A stretch of DNA of 64,000 nucleotides from Actinomycetota bacterium. Its GTDB lineage: Bacteria; Actinomycetota; Actinomycetes; Propionibacteriales; Propionibacteriaceae. The DNA is taken from the NCBI GenBank assembly GCA_020161795.1, contig JAIUOR010000028.1, positions 124,001-188,000 on the forward strand. Reading direction: 5' to 3'. Positions 1 to 9,023 of the stretch are shown here, one piece after another. The stretch's first letter is position 1, and every line of letters starts with the position of its first letter. Below the pieces are notes generated by a model, which had not been told where the DNA came from, did not search any database, and saw only the letters and a program-made list of their open reading frames with translations. The translations under genes were made by a program, and so were the position numbers.

Positions 1-809
1 TCGGCGCCGGCCTGCTGGTGACGCAGCAGGTGGACCTGCTGAAGGGCAACTGGTACGACCGCATCGAGATCAGCGTCTTCCTGTGCGTGGAGAGCTCCCG
101 CGGAGACAACTGCGAGCCCGGGGTGGGCGCCACCGATGCCGAGCGCTCGGCGATCGAGACCGCGCTGCGGGACAACCCGGAAGTGCGCGACGTCTATTAC
201 GAGAGCAAAGCCGATGCCTGGGTCGCATTTCGCGAGGCTTACGCGAACGACCCCATTCTGGAGACAATGACCGAGGATATGATGCAGGATTCCTTCCGCA
301 TCAAATTGGTCAATCCCGAGGAATATCAGGGCGTTGTCTCGATGGTGCGCGGAATGCCCGGCGTCCAGGCGGTACGCGATCTGCGCGACATCCTCGACCC
401 GCTGTTCGCCTGGCTGAACATGGCGCGCTGGGCGACGGTGGTGGCCAGTGGGCTGTTGCTGCTGGCGGCGGCCCTGCAGATCGGCAACACCATCCGGATG
501 GCGGCCTTCTCCCGTCGTCGCGAGATCGGCATCATGCGCCTGGTCGGCGCGTCCAACTGGTACATCATGCTGCCGTTCCTGCTCGAATCGCTGCTCGCCT
601 CACTGATCGGTGCGGCCCTTGCCAGCGGCTCGCTGGCAGCGATTCAGGAGTTCGTCATCGTACGAAAGGCTAAAGTCGAGATAAAGACTGTTACCGCTTG
701 GATCGGGTGGGAACATGTCGGAATCGCGGTCGTGAGTCTTGTGCTGCTCGGGGTGGTGCTCTCTATCATTCCGACATTGATAGCAACTCGAAGATTCCTT
801 CGAGTATGA
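1..809 (+). CDS. ftsX: Cell division protein FtsX, 5' end cut off by the window
   Basis: Membrane subunit of the FtsEX complex, which couples an ATPase at the septum to a periplasmic or extracellular peptidoglycan hydrolase. The frame is open from the window edge, so the first transmembrane segment lies mostly outside. Visible are the extracellular domain with a cysteine pair around CVESSRGDNC, typical of actinobacterial FtsX, then three hydrophobic segments. The cytoplasmic stretch FSRRREIGIMRLVGAS between the first two is the FtsX/MacB-type permease signature. The 3' part (about 655-700) is less GC-rich than its surroundings. The next gene encodes a coiled-coil M23 hydrolase, the usual FtsEX effector, which supports the call; ftsE is expected just upstream. 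Confidence 0.95.
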   Translation, partial: GAGLLVTQQVDLLKGNWYDRIEISVFLCVESSRGDNCEPGVGATDAERSAIETALRDNPEVRDVYYESKADAWVAFREAYANDPILETMTEDMMQDSFRIKLVNPEEYQGVVSMVRGMPGVQAVRDLRDILDPLFAWLNMARWATVVASGLLLLAAALQIGNTIRMAAFSRRREIGIMRLVGASNWYIMLPFLLESLLASLIGAALASGSLAAIQEFVIVRKAKVEIKTVTAWIGWEHVGIAVVSLVLLGVVLSIIPTLIATRRFLRV

Positions 810-832
810 GTCGATTCGAATTGGAGTAGCTC

Positions 833-2113
833 GTGCGCCAGGTGACTTCCCCCACCGCCGCGCGTTCCGGACGAGGGCCTGCCCGTACCGGATTGCGATT
901 GCTGATCACCGGTATCGCCGTGGCCGGACTGCTGGTCGGCAGCGTGACCCCGGCCGCGGCGGACGACCTGAAGGATCAGCGCGCCAAGGTGCGCAAAGCG
1001 CTGGCGCAGACCAAGTCGCAGATCTCCGAGGCGAAGGACGATGTCGAGCAGGCCTCGGCGTCGCTGGAGGAATCCGAGCAGAAACTAGCAACCGCGCGAA
1101 AAGAACTCGCCTACGTTCAGGGAAAACTCAAGAAAGCCCGTAAGGCGGACGCCGAGGTCGCGCAGAAAGTGAAGCAGGCCGAAGCCGAATTGAAAGCGGC
1201 CGAACAGGCGGTCGTCCAGGGCGAGGCGGATCTCGTCGCCCAGAAGAGACTGATCGCCTCGGTGGTGACCACGACCTACCAGCAGCAGAACAACCTGGTC
1301 GAGCTGGGCGTCCTGTTCGATGCCGGCAGCGTCGAGCAGATCGCCGAGCGTGCCCAGTTCACCGAACTGGTCTTCGGCAGCACGTCGACGGAAATGCAGC
1401 GCCTCGAGGAGCTGCAGATTCAGCTCGAGGCGGCCAAGGTGGCGCGGGAGCAGGCTCGGGAGAAGGTGGCCGAGCAGCGCCGGCAGAGCAAGGCGCTGGT
1501 CGTCGAGGTCAAGCACCTGGCGGCCGACGCGGCGGCCCGCGAGGCCCGCATCGAGCGCCTGGTCAAGGAGAACACCCGGCTGCGCGACACCGCTTTGGGT
1601 GAGCTGGAGGCCACCAAGGAGCAGTACGAGAAGCTGGAGAAGCAGGAAGCCGCGATCACCAAGAAGATCCTCGCTGCGATCGCGAAGCAGAAGCACCTGA
1701 AGGTGAACTCGAAGGGGTTCATGCGCCCGGTCAACGCCGAGCCCGGCTCGCCGTTCGGGATGCGGTATCACCCGATCCTGCACTACAAGCGGATGCACTG
1801 GGGGCTCGACTTCGGCGCCAAGTGCGGTGCCCCGCTGTACGCCATGGCGGATGGGAAGGTCGCCCAGGTGCTGCGGACGTCGCAGTCGAACGGCCTGGGG
1901 AACTGGACCGTGATCAACTACGGCAAGTACAAGGGCGACAACATCGCCAGCGGCTACGCGCACCAGTCGAAGATCCTGGTCAGGTCCGGCCAGTCCGTGA
2001 AGCGAGGCCAGGTCGTCGGCTACGTCGGCACCACCGGGTTGTCGACCGGCTGCCACCTGCATCTGCAGATCTACAAGGACGGAGTGCGGGTCAACCCGGC
2101 CTCGTACGTGTAG
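833..2113 (+). CDS. Secreted coiled-coil M23 family peptidoglycan hydrolase (FtsEX effector)
   Basis: A 426-residue secreted murein endopeptidase of the EnvC / RipC type. Residues 1-43 form a signal peptide ending near TPAAADD. Residues about 45-285 are a long heptad-rich coiled coil (Lys/Glu/Ala/Gln), and about 300-426 are an M23 (LytM) domain. Zinc ligands are visible in MHWGLDFG and in CHLHLQ, so the enzyme should be catalytically competent. The GTG start follows TTGGAG by six bases. It begins only 23 bp after ftsX, so the two are probably co-transcribed. By analogy with RipC and EnvC (family knowledge), the coiled coil binds FtsX and the enzyme is released from autoinhibition during division. 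The exact substrate bond is not known. Confidence 0.9.
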   Translation: MRQVTSPTAARSGRGPARTGLRLLITGIAVAGLLVGSVTPAAADDLKDQRAKVRKALAQTKSQISEAKDDVEQASASLEESEQKLATARKELAYVQGKLKKARKADAEVAQKVKQAEAELKAAEQAVVQGEADLVAQKRLIASVVTTTYQQQNNLVELGVLFDAGSVEQIAERAQFTELVFGSTSTEMQRLEELQIQLEAAKVAREQAREKVAEQRRQSKALVVEVKHLAADAAAREARIERLVKENTRLRDTALGELEATKEQYEKLEKQEAAITKKILAAIAKQKHLKVNSKGFMRPVNAEPGSPFGMRYHPILHYKRMHWGLDFGAKCGAPLYAMADGKVAQVLRTSQSNGLGNWTVINYGKYKGDNIASGYAHQSKILVRSGQSVKRGQVVGYVGTTGLSTGCHLHLQIYKDGVRVNPASYV

Positions 2114-2184
2114 CGCGGGCAGGCTCGTCGGGGCTGGCAGGTAGGCTGGGACATCCGACCTGTCGAGCGCCGAGGAGGAAGCCC

Positions 2185-2661
2185 ATGCCGCGACCCACCG
2201 GGCGGATCATGGTCGCCCAGAACCGCAAAGCCCGCTACGAGTACCACCTGCACGACACCTTCGAGGCGGGTCTGGTGCTGACCGGCACCGAGGTGAAGTC
2301 GCTGCGGGCCGGACGGGCTTCGCTGGCCGACGCCTTCGCCACCGTCGACGACGGTGAGGTCTGGCTGCGCAACGCCCACATCCCCGAATACGAGTTCGGC
2401 ACCTGGCGCAAGAGCCATGCCAGCCGGCGCAACCGCAAGCTGCTGCTGCACCGCAAGGAGATCGCGAAGCTTGCCAAGGAGACCGCCAACTCCGGGCGGA
2501 CGATCGTGCCGCTCGCCGTCTACTTCTCCGACGGCTACGCCAAGGTCGAGATCGCCGTCGCGACCGGCAAGAAGGAATGGGACAAGCGTCACTCCATCGC
2601 CGAGCGCGAGGCAAACCGAGAGGCCCAGCGGGCACTGGCCGGTCGCAACCGGGGCGAGTGA
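2185..2661 (+). CDS. smpB: SsrA-binding protein SmpB
   Basis: A 158-residue protein that binds the tRNA-like domain of tmRNA and delivers it to stalled ribosomes for trans-translation. The family pattern is complete: an N-terminal [10 protein letters not shown] segment, [14 protein letters not shown] in the barrel, and a basic C-terminal tail with [14 protein letters not shown] that folds into the decoding centre. The ATG follows a strong GAGGAGG at 2172-2178; longer in-frame starts upstream only overlap the M23 gene. Its partner RNA ssrA lies in the same window at 12576, separated by the inserted lac-type locus. The stop overlaps the next start by one base (TGATG). Confidence 0.97.
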   Translation: MPRPTGRIMVAQNRKARYEYHLHDTFEAGLVLTGTEVKSLRAGRASLADAFATVDDGEVWLRNAHIPEYEFGTWRKSHASRRNRKLLLHRKEIAKLAKETANSGRTIVPLAVYFSDGYAKVEIAVATGKKEWDKRHSIAEREANREAQRALAGRNRGE

Positions 2662-4511
2662 TGCGCGGCCGTCGCCTGCTCCGCGGGCTGTTCGCCGGCG
2701 CGGTGCTCACCCTGGCGGTGACCTTCGGCATGGCGCCGGCCGCGCACGCGGCCACCGGGGACAGCTACGACTCCTGGGACGTTCAGGCCACCCTCAACAC
2801 CGACGGCACCGTCGACGTGGTGGAGACCGTCACGCTCCGGTTCGGGTCTGGCTCGGGACGTCACGGACTGGAACGCACGCTGTTCACCCGCGAGCCCGAC
2901 CCGGACACCGGCATGGACATGCTCTTCCCGGTCACCGGAATCTCGGCCGAGAGCCTCAGCCCGGGCGTTTCCGGGATGACCGACCTGTCCTACCAGCAGG
3001 TCGACGGCAACCCGCGCCAGGTCTACCTGCGCATCCGGATCGGCGATCCGGAGCGGACGATCTCAGCCGACACCGCCACCTACCGGCTGCGGTACACGAT
3101 CGCCGGCCTGATGCGGTCGCCGGGTGGGGTCGACCAGCTCTACTGGGACATGACCGGCTCCAGCCTGGGCACGATCAACGACTTCACCGCCACGATCACC
3201 GTCCCTGGTGGCGCCCAGGCCGCGGGCTGCTCGATCGCAGCTTCCGGATCGCAGGGCGCCTGTACGGCGACGGTCGACGACCAGGGACGCGTGACGATCG
3301 CTGAGGACACGGTTCCGGCCGGCCAGCTGCTCACCGTCGGGGTTCGGGTGACCCCCGGCCTGGTCTCGCCCAATACACCGCTCTTCGACGAGGACGCGCT
3401 GGCCGCCGAACAGAGCCTGGGCCGGGGCATCCTGCTCGGCTCCACCGGCGCGGGCGCGCTGGTCGCCGTGGGCGGCTGGGCGTACCTGCGCGGCAGGACC
3501 GGCGACCGCCGGTTCGAAGGGCTACCGCCGGGCGTCCTGCCCGCCGCCGACCAGACCGCCACCGAGGTGCGCAATCCCAGGAAGCTGGAGATCCCGGTGG
3601 CCTTCGCGCCGCCGCGGCTCTCGCTGGCCGAGGCCGGGCTGCTGCTCGACGGAGCGGGCCAGGTCAGGCACACGACGGCGACCCTGGTCGGGCTGGCCGT
3701 CAACGGCGCGATCCGGCTGCGCAGCGAGGAGCCGCCCCAGGCATGGCTGATCGACGCCGATCGGGCGCCGGACCGTCCCAGCAAGGCGTTGGTGAAGGCG
3801 CTGTTCAGCGACGGGGAGACGGCCGACCTGTCGACCCCGGGCTCGATGACCGCAGCCGATCGGGCCGTGCAGCGGAAGGCCAGTGAGCTGTCCGATCGGG
3901 GGAACTGGTTCCTGTCCCGTCCGCAGTTGGGTTCGGCCGGCGCGATCACCATGGTGTTGCTCGTCCTCATGCTTGGTATGGGGGCCGTGGTGCTGATCGG
4001 GTCGATCGCACTCAATCTGTGGCCGCTGGGGCTGGCGGTGGCGATCACCGGGCTGGTGGTCGCGCTCAAGCTCTCCCAGGCACGGCGGACCGGTACCGGA
4101 CGGGCGCTCACCGACCAGGTCGAGGGCTTCCGTACCTACCTGGCGACGGCCGAGGCCGACCAGTTGCAGTTCGAGGAGGGTGAGGACATCTTCTCGAAGT
4201 ACCTGCCCTGGGCCATCCTCTTCGATCTCACCGCGCGCTGGACGCGCCTGTGCGAGCAACTCGTGGCCATGGGCCGGCTGTCGAGCCAGGCTCCCGACTG
4301 GTATGCGGGCAGCACCTGGGATCTGCACCTGATGGCCTGGCAGCTGAACCAGATGAGCACCCACGTGGCTACCGCCGTTGCGCCTCCGCCGCCCCCGCCC
4401 AGCGCCTCGGACAGCGGTTTCGGCAGCGGCGGCTCGGCCTTCGGTGGCGGCGGCGGGTTCAGTGGCTTCTCCGGCGGTGGCGGCGGTGGTGGTGGCGGCG
4501 GCTCCTGGTGA
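2661..4511 (+). CDS. DUF2207-type predicted membrane protein with glycine-rich C-terminus
   Basis: A 616-residue protein of unknown function. A signal peptide (LFAGAVLTLAVTFGMAPAAHA) precedes an extracellular beta-rich domain (about 35-250), a transmembrane helix near 275, a cytosolic stretch, then paired helices around 430-475. The tail is almost pure glycine with Ser and Phe, ending GGGGGSW. This layout matches the DUF2207 family found in many actinobacteria and firmicutes. It is translationally coupled to smpB through a one-base overlap. The start was chosen because it gives a clean signal peptide; an earlier in-frame ATG would overlap smpB. The Gly-rich tail is a family trait and not a repeat expansion error as far as can be seen. 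Confidence 0.8.
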   Translation: MRGRRLLRGLFAGAVLTLAVTFGMAPAAHAATGDSYDSWDVQATLNTDGTVDVVETVTLRFGSGSGRHGLERTLFTREPDPDTGMDMLFPVTGISAESLSPGVSGMTDLSYQQVDGNPRQVYLRIRIGDPERTISADTATYRLRYTIAGLMRSPGGVDQLYWDMTGSSLGTINDFTATITVPGGAQAAGCSIAASGSQGACTATVDDQGRVTIAEDTVPAGQLLTVGVRVTPGLVSPNTPLFDEDALAAEQSLGRGILLGSTGAGALVAVGGWAYLRGRTGDRRFEGLPPGVLPAADQTATEVRNPRKLEIPVAFAPPRLSLAEAGLLLDGAGQVRHTTATLVGLAVNGAIRLRSEEPPQAWLIDADRAPDRPSKALVKALFSDGETADLSTPGSMTAADRAVQRKASELSDRGNWFLSRPQLGSAGAITMVLLVLMLGMGAVVLIGSIALNLWPLGLAVAITGLVVALKLSQARRTGTGRALTDQVEGFRTYLATAEADQLQFEEGEDIFSKYLPWAILFDLTARWTRLCEQLVAMGRLSSQAPDWYAGSTWDLHLMAWQLNQMSTHVATAVAPPPPPPSASDSGFGSGGSAFGGGGGFSGFSGGGGGGGGGGSW

Positions 4512-4521
4512 GAGCCGCGGC

Positions 4522-5553
4522 TCACGCCGGCGGAGGGGCGGTAGTGCCGCGTACGACGAGCTCGGTGGGCAGCACGACCCGATCGCGGGACACCGCTGCC
4601 TGTGACTGCAGCTGAAGCATCACCAGCCGCACCAGTTCTCGTCCGATGCGGTGGAAGTCCTGCCGCACCGTGGTCAGCGGGGGAGTGGCGAACTCGCTGA
4701 GTTCGATGCCGTCGAAGCCGACCACCGACACGTCCTCCGGCACGCGCCGGCCGCGTTCGGCCAGTGCCCGCATCACACCGAACGCCATCTCGTCGTTCGC
4801 GCAGAAGATGGCGGTGACAGCGGGATCGTCGGCGATCTGCCGTCCCATCGAATACCCGGACGCCGCGCTCCAGTCGCCGCGCCACAGCTGCGGAGGCCGG
4901 ATCCCCACCTCTTCCAGGCAGCGTTGCCAGGTGGCGGCTCGCAGCGCGGCCGGATCGGAGTCGGCCGGCCCCGCCAGGTGGTGGACGGTGCGATGCCCCA
5001 GCGCCAGCAGATGACGGACGGCGGCTTCGCTGCCCTGGACCTGATCGGCGACCACGCACGGGTAGTAACCCACCAAGCGGGAATCGGAGACGGCGATCGG
5101 CAGGCCCGCGGGCAGGGCGAGCGAGTCGGGGGTGGCCTGCTCGGCCCGGATGATCACCAGCCCGTCGATCGCCTGATGCGACAGTCGCTGGGCGGCGTGC
5201 TCCCAGCCGTCGGCCCGCGGATCGTCGACGTCCAGCAGGGTCACCGAGTGGTTCTCGGCCTTCGCCGCTTCCACCACCGCCTTCATGGTGAGGGCTTCGC
5301 CGGTGCGCTCGAAGCGGTGGGCGAGCAGGCCGAGGGTGCCGAAGGATCCGTTTCGCAGGGCGCGGGCAGCGCGGTTCGGCGCGTAGCCCAGTTGATCCAT
5401 CGCCGCCACGACCCGCGCGCGGGTGGCGGGCCGGACCGAGTCGGCGCCGGTCGAGACGCGCGAGACGGTCTGCGCGGAGACTCCGGCGAGCCGGGCCACG
5501 TCTTCGATCGACGGGCCGGTCTTGCGGCGACCTCGCCTGCTCTCCACGGACAT
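4522..5553 (-). CDS. LacI family transcriptional regulator of the galactoside locus
   Basis: A 343-residue repressor. The N-terminal helix-turn-helix reads SIEDVARLAGVSAQTVSRV, the classic LacI DNA-binding pattern, followed by the hinge (AMDQLGYAPNRAARAL) and a periplasmic-binding-protein-like sugar-sensing domain to the C-terminus (VLPTELVVRG). It is divergent from the binding-protein/permease/beta-galactosidase operon that starts at 5851, so it is the likely repressor of that operon and of itself. No Shine-Dalgarno precedes the ATG. Instead a TAGCAT hexamer lies 6 nt upstream, consistent with a leaderless transcript. The inducer is probably a galactoside or galactose derivative, which is inference from the neighbours. 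Confidence 0.9.
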   Translation of the reverse strand: MSVESRRGRRKTGPSIEDVARLAGVSAQTVSRVSTGADSVRPATRARVVAAMDQLGYAPNRAARALRNGSFGTLGLLAHRFERTGEALTMKAVVEAAKAENHSVTLLDVDDPRADGWEHAAQRLSHQAIDGLVIIRAEQATPDSLALPAGLPIAVSDSRLVGYYPCVVADQVQGSEAAVRHLLALGHRTVHHLAGPADSDPAALRAATWQRCLEEVGIRPPQLWRGDWSAASGYSMGRQIADDPAVTAIFCANDEMAFGVMRALAERGRRVPEDVSVVGFDGIELSEFATPPLTTVRQDFHRIGRELVRLVMLQLQSQAAVSRDRVVLPTELVVRGTTAPPPA

Positions 5554-5559
5554 ACGGCC

Positions 5560-5590
5560 ATGCTAGTGGAGAGTATGGCTACGTCAACAT
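5560..5590 (-). promoter_or_regulatory. lacI-type gene promoter with operator O1
   Basis: On the minus strand TTGACG (5582-5587), a 16-bp spacer and TAGCAT (5560-5565) form a good promoter whose start point would fall on the ATG at 5553. The operator ATGGCTACGTCAACAT at 5575-5590 covers the -35 box. It matches the second operator at 5675-5690 in its right half and in the central ACGT, so the repressor probably autoregulates. Confidence 0.6.
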
Positions 5591-5650
5591 TGCCGATCTG
5601 GAGGGCTGTTTGCGGGTATCAATCGTTATCTGAGCGTGACAAACGAGTTG

Positions 5651-5690
5651 GTGACAGGTCGGAAGAGGCTTGATATGTTTACGTCAACAT
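5651..5690 (+). promoter_or_regulatory. Galactoside operon promoter with operator O2
   Basis: GTGACA (5651-5656), a 17-bp spacer and TATGTT (5674-5679) form a near-consensus sigma-70 promoter. Overlapping the -10 box is ATGTTTACGTCAACAT (5675-5690), a nearly perfect palindrome centred on ACGT, as is typical of LacI-family operators. Binding here would block RNA polymerase directly. The distance from O1 is 100 bp centre to centre, which would permit looping. The mRNA would carry a leader of roughly 165 nt before the first gene. Confidence 0.7.
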
Positions 5691-5850
5691 TTTGGCGCGA
5701 CAGTAGCTGGACAGCGTTGGGGAGCAGCCCGTCAGGGCTCATCCCAGGGAGTTCTGGCCTGTTGCCGGATTCGTACACGGAGGTGCGACGCCTCCCGGGA
5801 AGGCACCGACCCGCAACTCGGTGAAGAGACACCAGAAGGGCTGTCATCGA

Positions 5851-7170
5851 ATGAACAACGCACGAAAGCTTGCTTCACTGGCCGTTGTGCTGCCGCTGGC
5901 CCTCGGGCTGGCAGCCTGCGGCGGGGGAGCGACCCCGACCGCCGAACCGGGCGGCAGCGCCACCGCTGGCCCCGTCGAAGCCGGCACCCTCACCGCCTGG
6001 GCGTGGGATCCGACCTTCAACATCTACGCTCTGGAGGAGGCCGCCAAGATCTACGAGAAGGACCACCCGGGCTTCAAGATCGAGGTCGCCGAGACTCCTT
6101 GGGACGACCTGCAGACCAAGCTCACCACGCTGGCGCAGTCGCGTCAGACCGATGAGCTGCCCGACATCTTCCTGGTGCAGAACAACGCCTTCCAGAAGAA
6201 CGTCATCAACTACCCCGACCTGTTCAGCGACTACCCCGCCTCGGGCGTCGACTTCAGCGAGTTCCCGCAGGCGGTGGTCGACTACTCCGTCGTCGACGGC
6301 GTCAACTACGGCCTGCCCTTCGACAACGGTACCGCGATCAACGCGCTCCGCACCGATGTGCTGAAGGAGGCCGGCTACACCGTCGCCGACTTCACCGACA
6401 TCACCTGGAGTGACTTCATCGCCAAGGGCTCCGATGTCCTGGCCAAGACCGGCAAGCCGCTGCTCTCCGGCCAGGCCGGCTCCTCCGACCTGATCATGAT
6501 GATGCTGCAGAGCGCCGGCGCCAGCCTCTTCGATGCGGAGGGCAAGCCGACCATCACCGGCAACGAGCCACTGCTGAAGGCGATCGACACCTACAAGCAG
6601 CTGGTGGAATCCGGCGTGATGGTCGAGGTGAACTCCTGGGACGAGTACATCGGCACCTTCGTGAACGGTGCCGTCGCGGGCACCATCAACGGCGTTTGGA
6701 TCCTCGGCTCGGTGCAGACCGCCAAGGATCAGTCCGGGCTGTGGGAGATCACCAACCTGCCGAAGCTGGACGGCGTGTCCGGTGCCACGAACTTCTCGGC
6801 CAACGGCGGCTCCTCGTGGGCGATCAGCTCCAGCGCCAACGTCGAGTTGGCCGCTGACTTCCTGAACTCGACCTTCGCCGGTTCCACCGAGTTCTTCGAC
6901 ACGATCCTGCCCTCCTCGGGTGCGATCGCAACCTGGATCCCGGCCGGCGCCAGCAGCGTGTACTCCGAGCCGCAGGAGTTCTTCGGCGGTCAGCCGGTCT
7001 TCGCCAAGGTGCTGGAGTTCGCCGCGCAGGTTCCCAGCAACAACACCGGTGCCTACTACTACGAGGGACGGGACGCGGTGAGCGCCGCGATCACCAAGAT
7101 CCTCAACGGCACCGATCCCGCCACCGCGCTCGACGAAGCCCAGAAGAACGTCGAGTTCGCGATGCAGTGA
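5851..7170 (+). CDS. ABC transporter sugar-binding lipoprotein (CUT1 type, family 1)
   Basis: A 439-residue extracellular solute-binding protein of the carbohydrate CUT1 class. The N-terminus is a lipoprotein signal (LALGLAACGGG, with the lipobox cysteine at about residue 21), followed by a low-complexity linker and then the binding protein fold beginning GTLTAWAWDPTF. It captures a sugar at the cell surface for the two permeases encoded downstream. ATG 5851 was chosen over an upstream in-frame GTG because AAGGG lies 10 bases before it and the signal peptide then starts correctly. The gene is the first of the operon controlled by the operators at 5575 and 5675. A beta-galactoside ligand is inferred from the downstream beta-galactosidase. 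Confidence 0.92.
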   Translation: MNNARKLASLAVVLPLALGLAACGGGATPTAEPGGSATAGPVEAGTLTAWAWDPTFNIYALEEAAKIYEKDHPGFKIEVAETPWDDLQTKLTTLAQSRQTDELPDIFLVQNNAFQKNVINYPDLFSDYPASGVDFSEFPQAVVDYSVVDGVNYGLPFDNGTAINALRTDVLKEAGYTVADFTDITWSDFIAKGSDVLAKTGKPLLSGQAGSSDLIMMMLQSAGASLFDAEGKPTITGNEPLLKAIDTYKQLVESGVMVEVNSWDEYIGTFVNGAVAGTINGVWILGSVQTAKDQSGLWEITNLPKLDGVSGATNFSANGGSSWAISSSANVELAADFLNSTFAGSTEFFDTILPSSGAIATWIPAGASSVYSEPQEFFGGQPVFAKVLEFAAQVPSNNTGAYYYEGRDAVSAAITKILNGTDPATALDEAQKNVEFAMQ

Positions 7171-7264
7171 CCCACGATGAGGGGGCCGGGTGGCCGGCCC
7201 CCTCATCGCAGGCCGTTACCGTGGGTCCGTCCGGCCCTTCAGCGCAGCAGGAAGGAACACCCAG

Positions 7265-8221
7265 TTGTCCGTGACCGTCACCGCGGGGAGGCCGGAGCCG
7301 GCGTCCCCCGCCGGCGCCGCCACGCCGCGCCGCCGACCCGGATTCCGCAGTGAGCAGCGACGTAACCTGACCGGCTGGGTGTTCCTGATCCCGGCTGCCC
7401 TCCTGATCGCCTGGATGAACTTCTGGCCGATGATCCAGGCGTTCTTCCTCTCGCTGCAGACCGGACGGGGCACCCGCCTGACCTGGGCGGAACCGCTGTG
7501 GTACAACTACGCGCGGCTGTTCTCCGACGAGATCTTCCTGCTCACCCTGCAGAACACCTTCGTCTACCTGATCATCCAGGTGCCGATCATGCTGGTGCTG
7601 GCCTTGATCCTTGCCAACCTGCTGAACGACCGGAACCTGCGTTTCCGCGGCCTGTGGCGCACCGCCATCTTCCTGCCCTGCGCGGTCGGCCTGGTCTCCT
7701 ACTCGCTGGTCTTCCGCACCATGTTCGCCAACGACGGCCTGATCAACGACATCCTGATGGGGCTGCACCTGATCGACTCGCCGGTCAACTGGCTCGGCCA
7801 GACCGGCACCGCCCGGTTCGTGATCATCCTCGGCCTGCTGTGGCGCTGGACCGGCTACAACATGGTCTTCTACCTGGCCGCCCTGCAAAACATCGACAAC
7901 GCGACGATCGAGGCCGCCCGGATCGACGGCGCCGGCCCCTTCAAGACCTTCTGGTACGTCACCGTGCCGCAGCTGAAGCCGATGATCCTGCTCACCGCGA
8001 TCATGTCCACCAACGGCACCATCCAGCTCTTCGACGAATCCTGGAACCTCACCCAGGGCGGCCCGGCCTACACGTCGATGACGATGTCGCACTACCTCTA
8101 CGAGCTCTCCTTCCAGAAGAACCCCAACTTCGGCTACGCCGCGGCGCTGTCCTACGCGATCCTGCTGATCGTCGCCATTCTGGCCGCTATCCAGATGAAG
8201 GTCGGTGACAAGCGTGACTAG
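7265..8221 (+). CDS. Sugar ABC transporter permease, MalF-like subunit
   Basis: An integral membrane permease of 318 residues. A short Pro/Ala/Arg-rich cytosolic N-terminus is followed by six predicted membrane helices, starting at LTGWVFLIPAALLIAWM. The EAA loop that contacts the ATPase is clear (EAARIDGAGPFKTFWYVTVP). The TTG start at 7265 is preceded by AGGAAGGA at 7249-7256; a GTG two codons later is a possible alternative. It follows the binding-protein gene after a 94-bp gap and overlaps the next permease gene by 17 bp, showing translational coupling. Confidence 0.9.
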   Translation: MSVTVTAGRPEPASPAGAATPRRRPGFRSEQRRNLTGWVFLIPAALLIAWMNFWPMIQAFFLSLQTGRGTRLTWAEPLWYNYARLFSDEIFLLTLQNTFVYLIIQVPIMLVLALILANLLNDRNLRFRGLWRTAIFLPCAVGLVSYSLVFRTMFANDGLINDILMGLHLIDSPVNWLGQTGTARFVIILGLLWRWTGYNMVFYLAALQNIDNATIEAARIDGAGPFKTFWYVTVPQLKPMILLTAIMSTNGTIQLFDESWNLTQGGPAYTSMTMSHYLYELSFQKNPNFGYAAALSYAILLIVAILAAIQMKVGDKRD

Positions 8222-9023
8222 AACCCTGCGCCGGGTGCCCGGCTACGCCTTCCTGACCATCGCCGCGCTGGTGTCGGTCTTCCCGCTGTACTTCATGGTG
8301 ATCTCGGCGACCAACACCAGCCAGGACGTGCTGAGCTCCCGGCTGCTGCCGGGTGCGCACCTGATCGAGAACTTCATGGCCCTGGTCGGCTCGCAGGATG
8401 TCGCCTCGGCGATGTACTGGTCGGCGGTCAACGCCATCGCCACCACCGTACTCGCCCTGGTGATCTGTTCGATCGCCGGCTACGGCTTCGAGATCTTCCA
8501 CTCCCGGGGCAAGGATCGGCTGATGGGCATCCTGCTGCTGGCGATGATGATCCCGTTCGCCGCCACGATGATCCCGCTGTTCCAGATGTTCGCCGAGATG
8601 GATCTGGTGAACTCCACCATCGCCGTGATCCTGCCGGCGATCGCGACGCCGTTCCTGATCCTGCTGTTCCGTCAGGCGTCCCGGTCGTTCCCGCACGAGA
8701 TCATCGAGGCGGCGCGGATCGACGGACTGGGCGAACTGAGCATCTTCTTCCGGATCTACCTGCCCACGATGCGTTCGACCTATGCCGCGGCCGCGGTCAT
8801 CACCTTCATGGCGGCCTGGAACAACTTCCTGTGGCCGAAGGTGATCCTGGTCAGCAACACCTACCAGACCATGCCGATGCTGATCTCGAACCTGCGGGCC
8901 GGCTACGTCACCGACTACGGTGTGCTGATGCTGGCAGTGCTGCTGGCGTCATTGCCCGCGGTCGTGGTTTTCCTCGCTCTCCAGCGCAGTTTCGCCGACG
9001 GAATCACAGGAGCTATCAAGTGA
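8205..9023 (+). CDS. Sugar ABC transporter permease, MalG-like subunit
   Basis: The second permease of the CUT1 importer, 272 residues with six predicted helices and an EAA loop (EAARIDGLGELSIFFRIYLP). The C-terminus FADGITGAIK is characteristic of MalG-type subunits. The GTG start lies inside the end of the preceding permease gene, and its own stop overlaps the GTG of the beta-galactosidase gene (GTGA). No ATP-binding subunit is encoded in the locus, so the pair presumably uses a shared MsiK/MsmK-type ATPase encoded elsewhere, as known for many actinobacterial CUT1 systems. Confidence 0.92.
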   Translation: MTSVTRTLRRVPGYAFLTIAALVSVFPLYFMVISATNTSQDVLSSRLLPGAHLIENFMALVGSQDVASAMYWSAVNAIATTVLALVICSIAGYGFEIFHSRGKDRLMGILLLAMMIPFAATMIPLFQMFAEMDLVNSTIAVILPAIATPFLILLFRQASRSFPHEIIEAARIDGLGELSIFFRIYLPTMRSTYAAAAVITFMAAWNNFLWPKVILVSNTYQTMPMLISNLRAGYVTDYGVLMLAVLLASLPAVVVFLALQRSFADGITGAIK

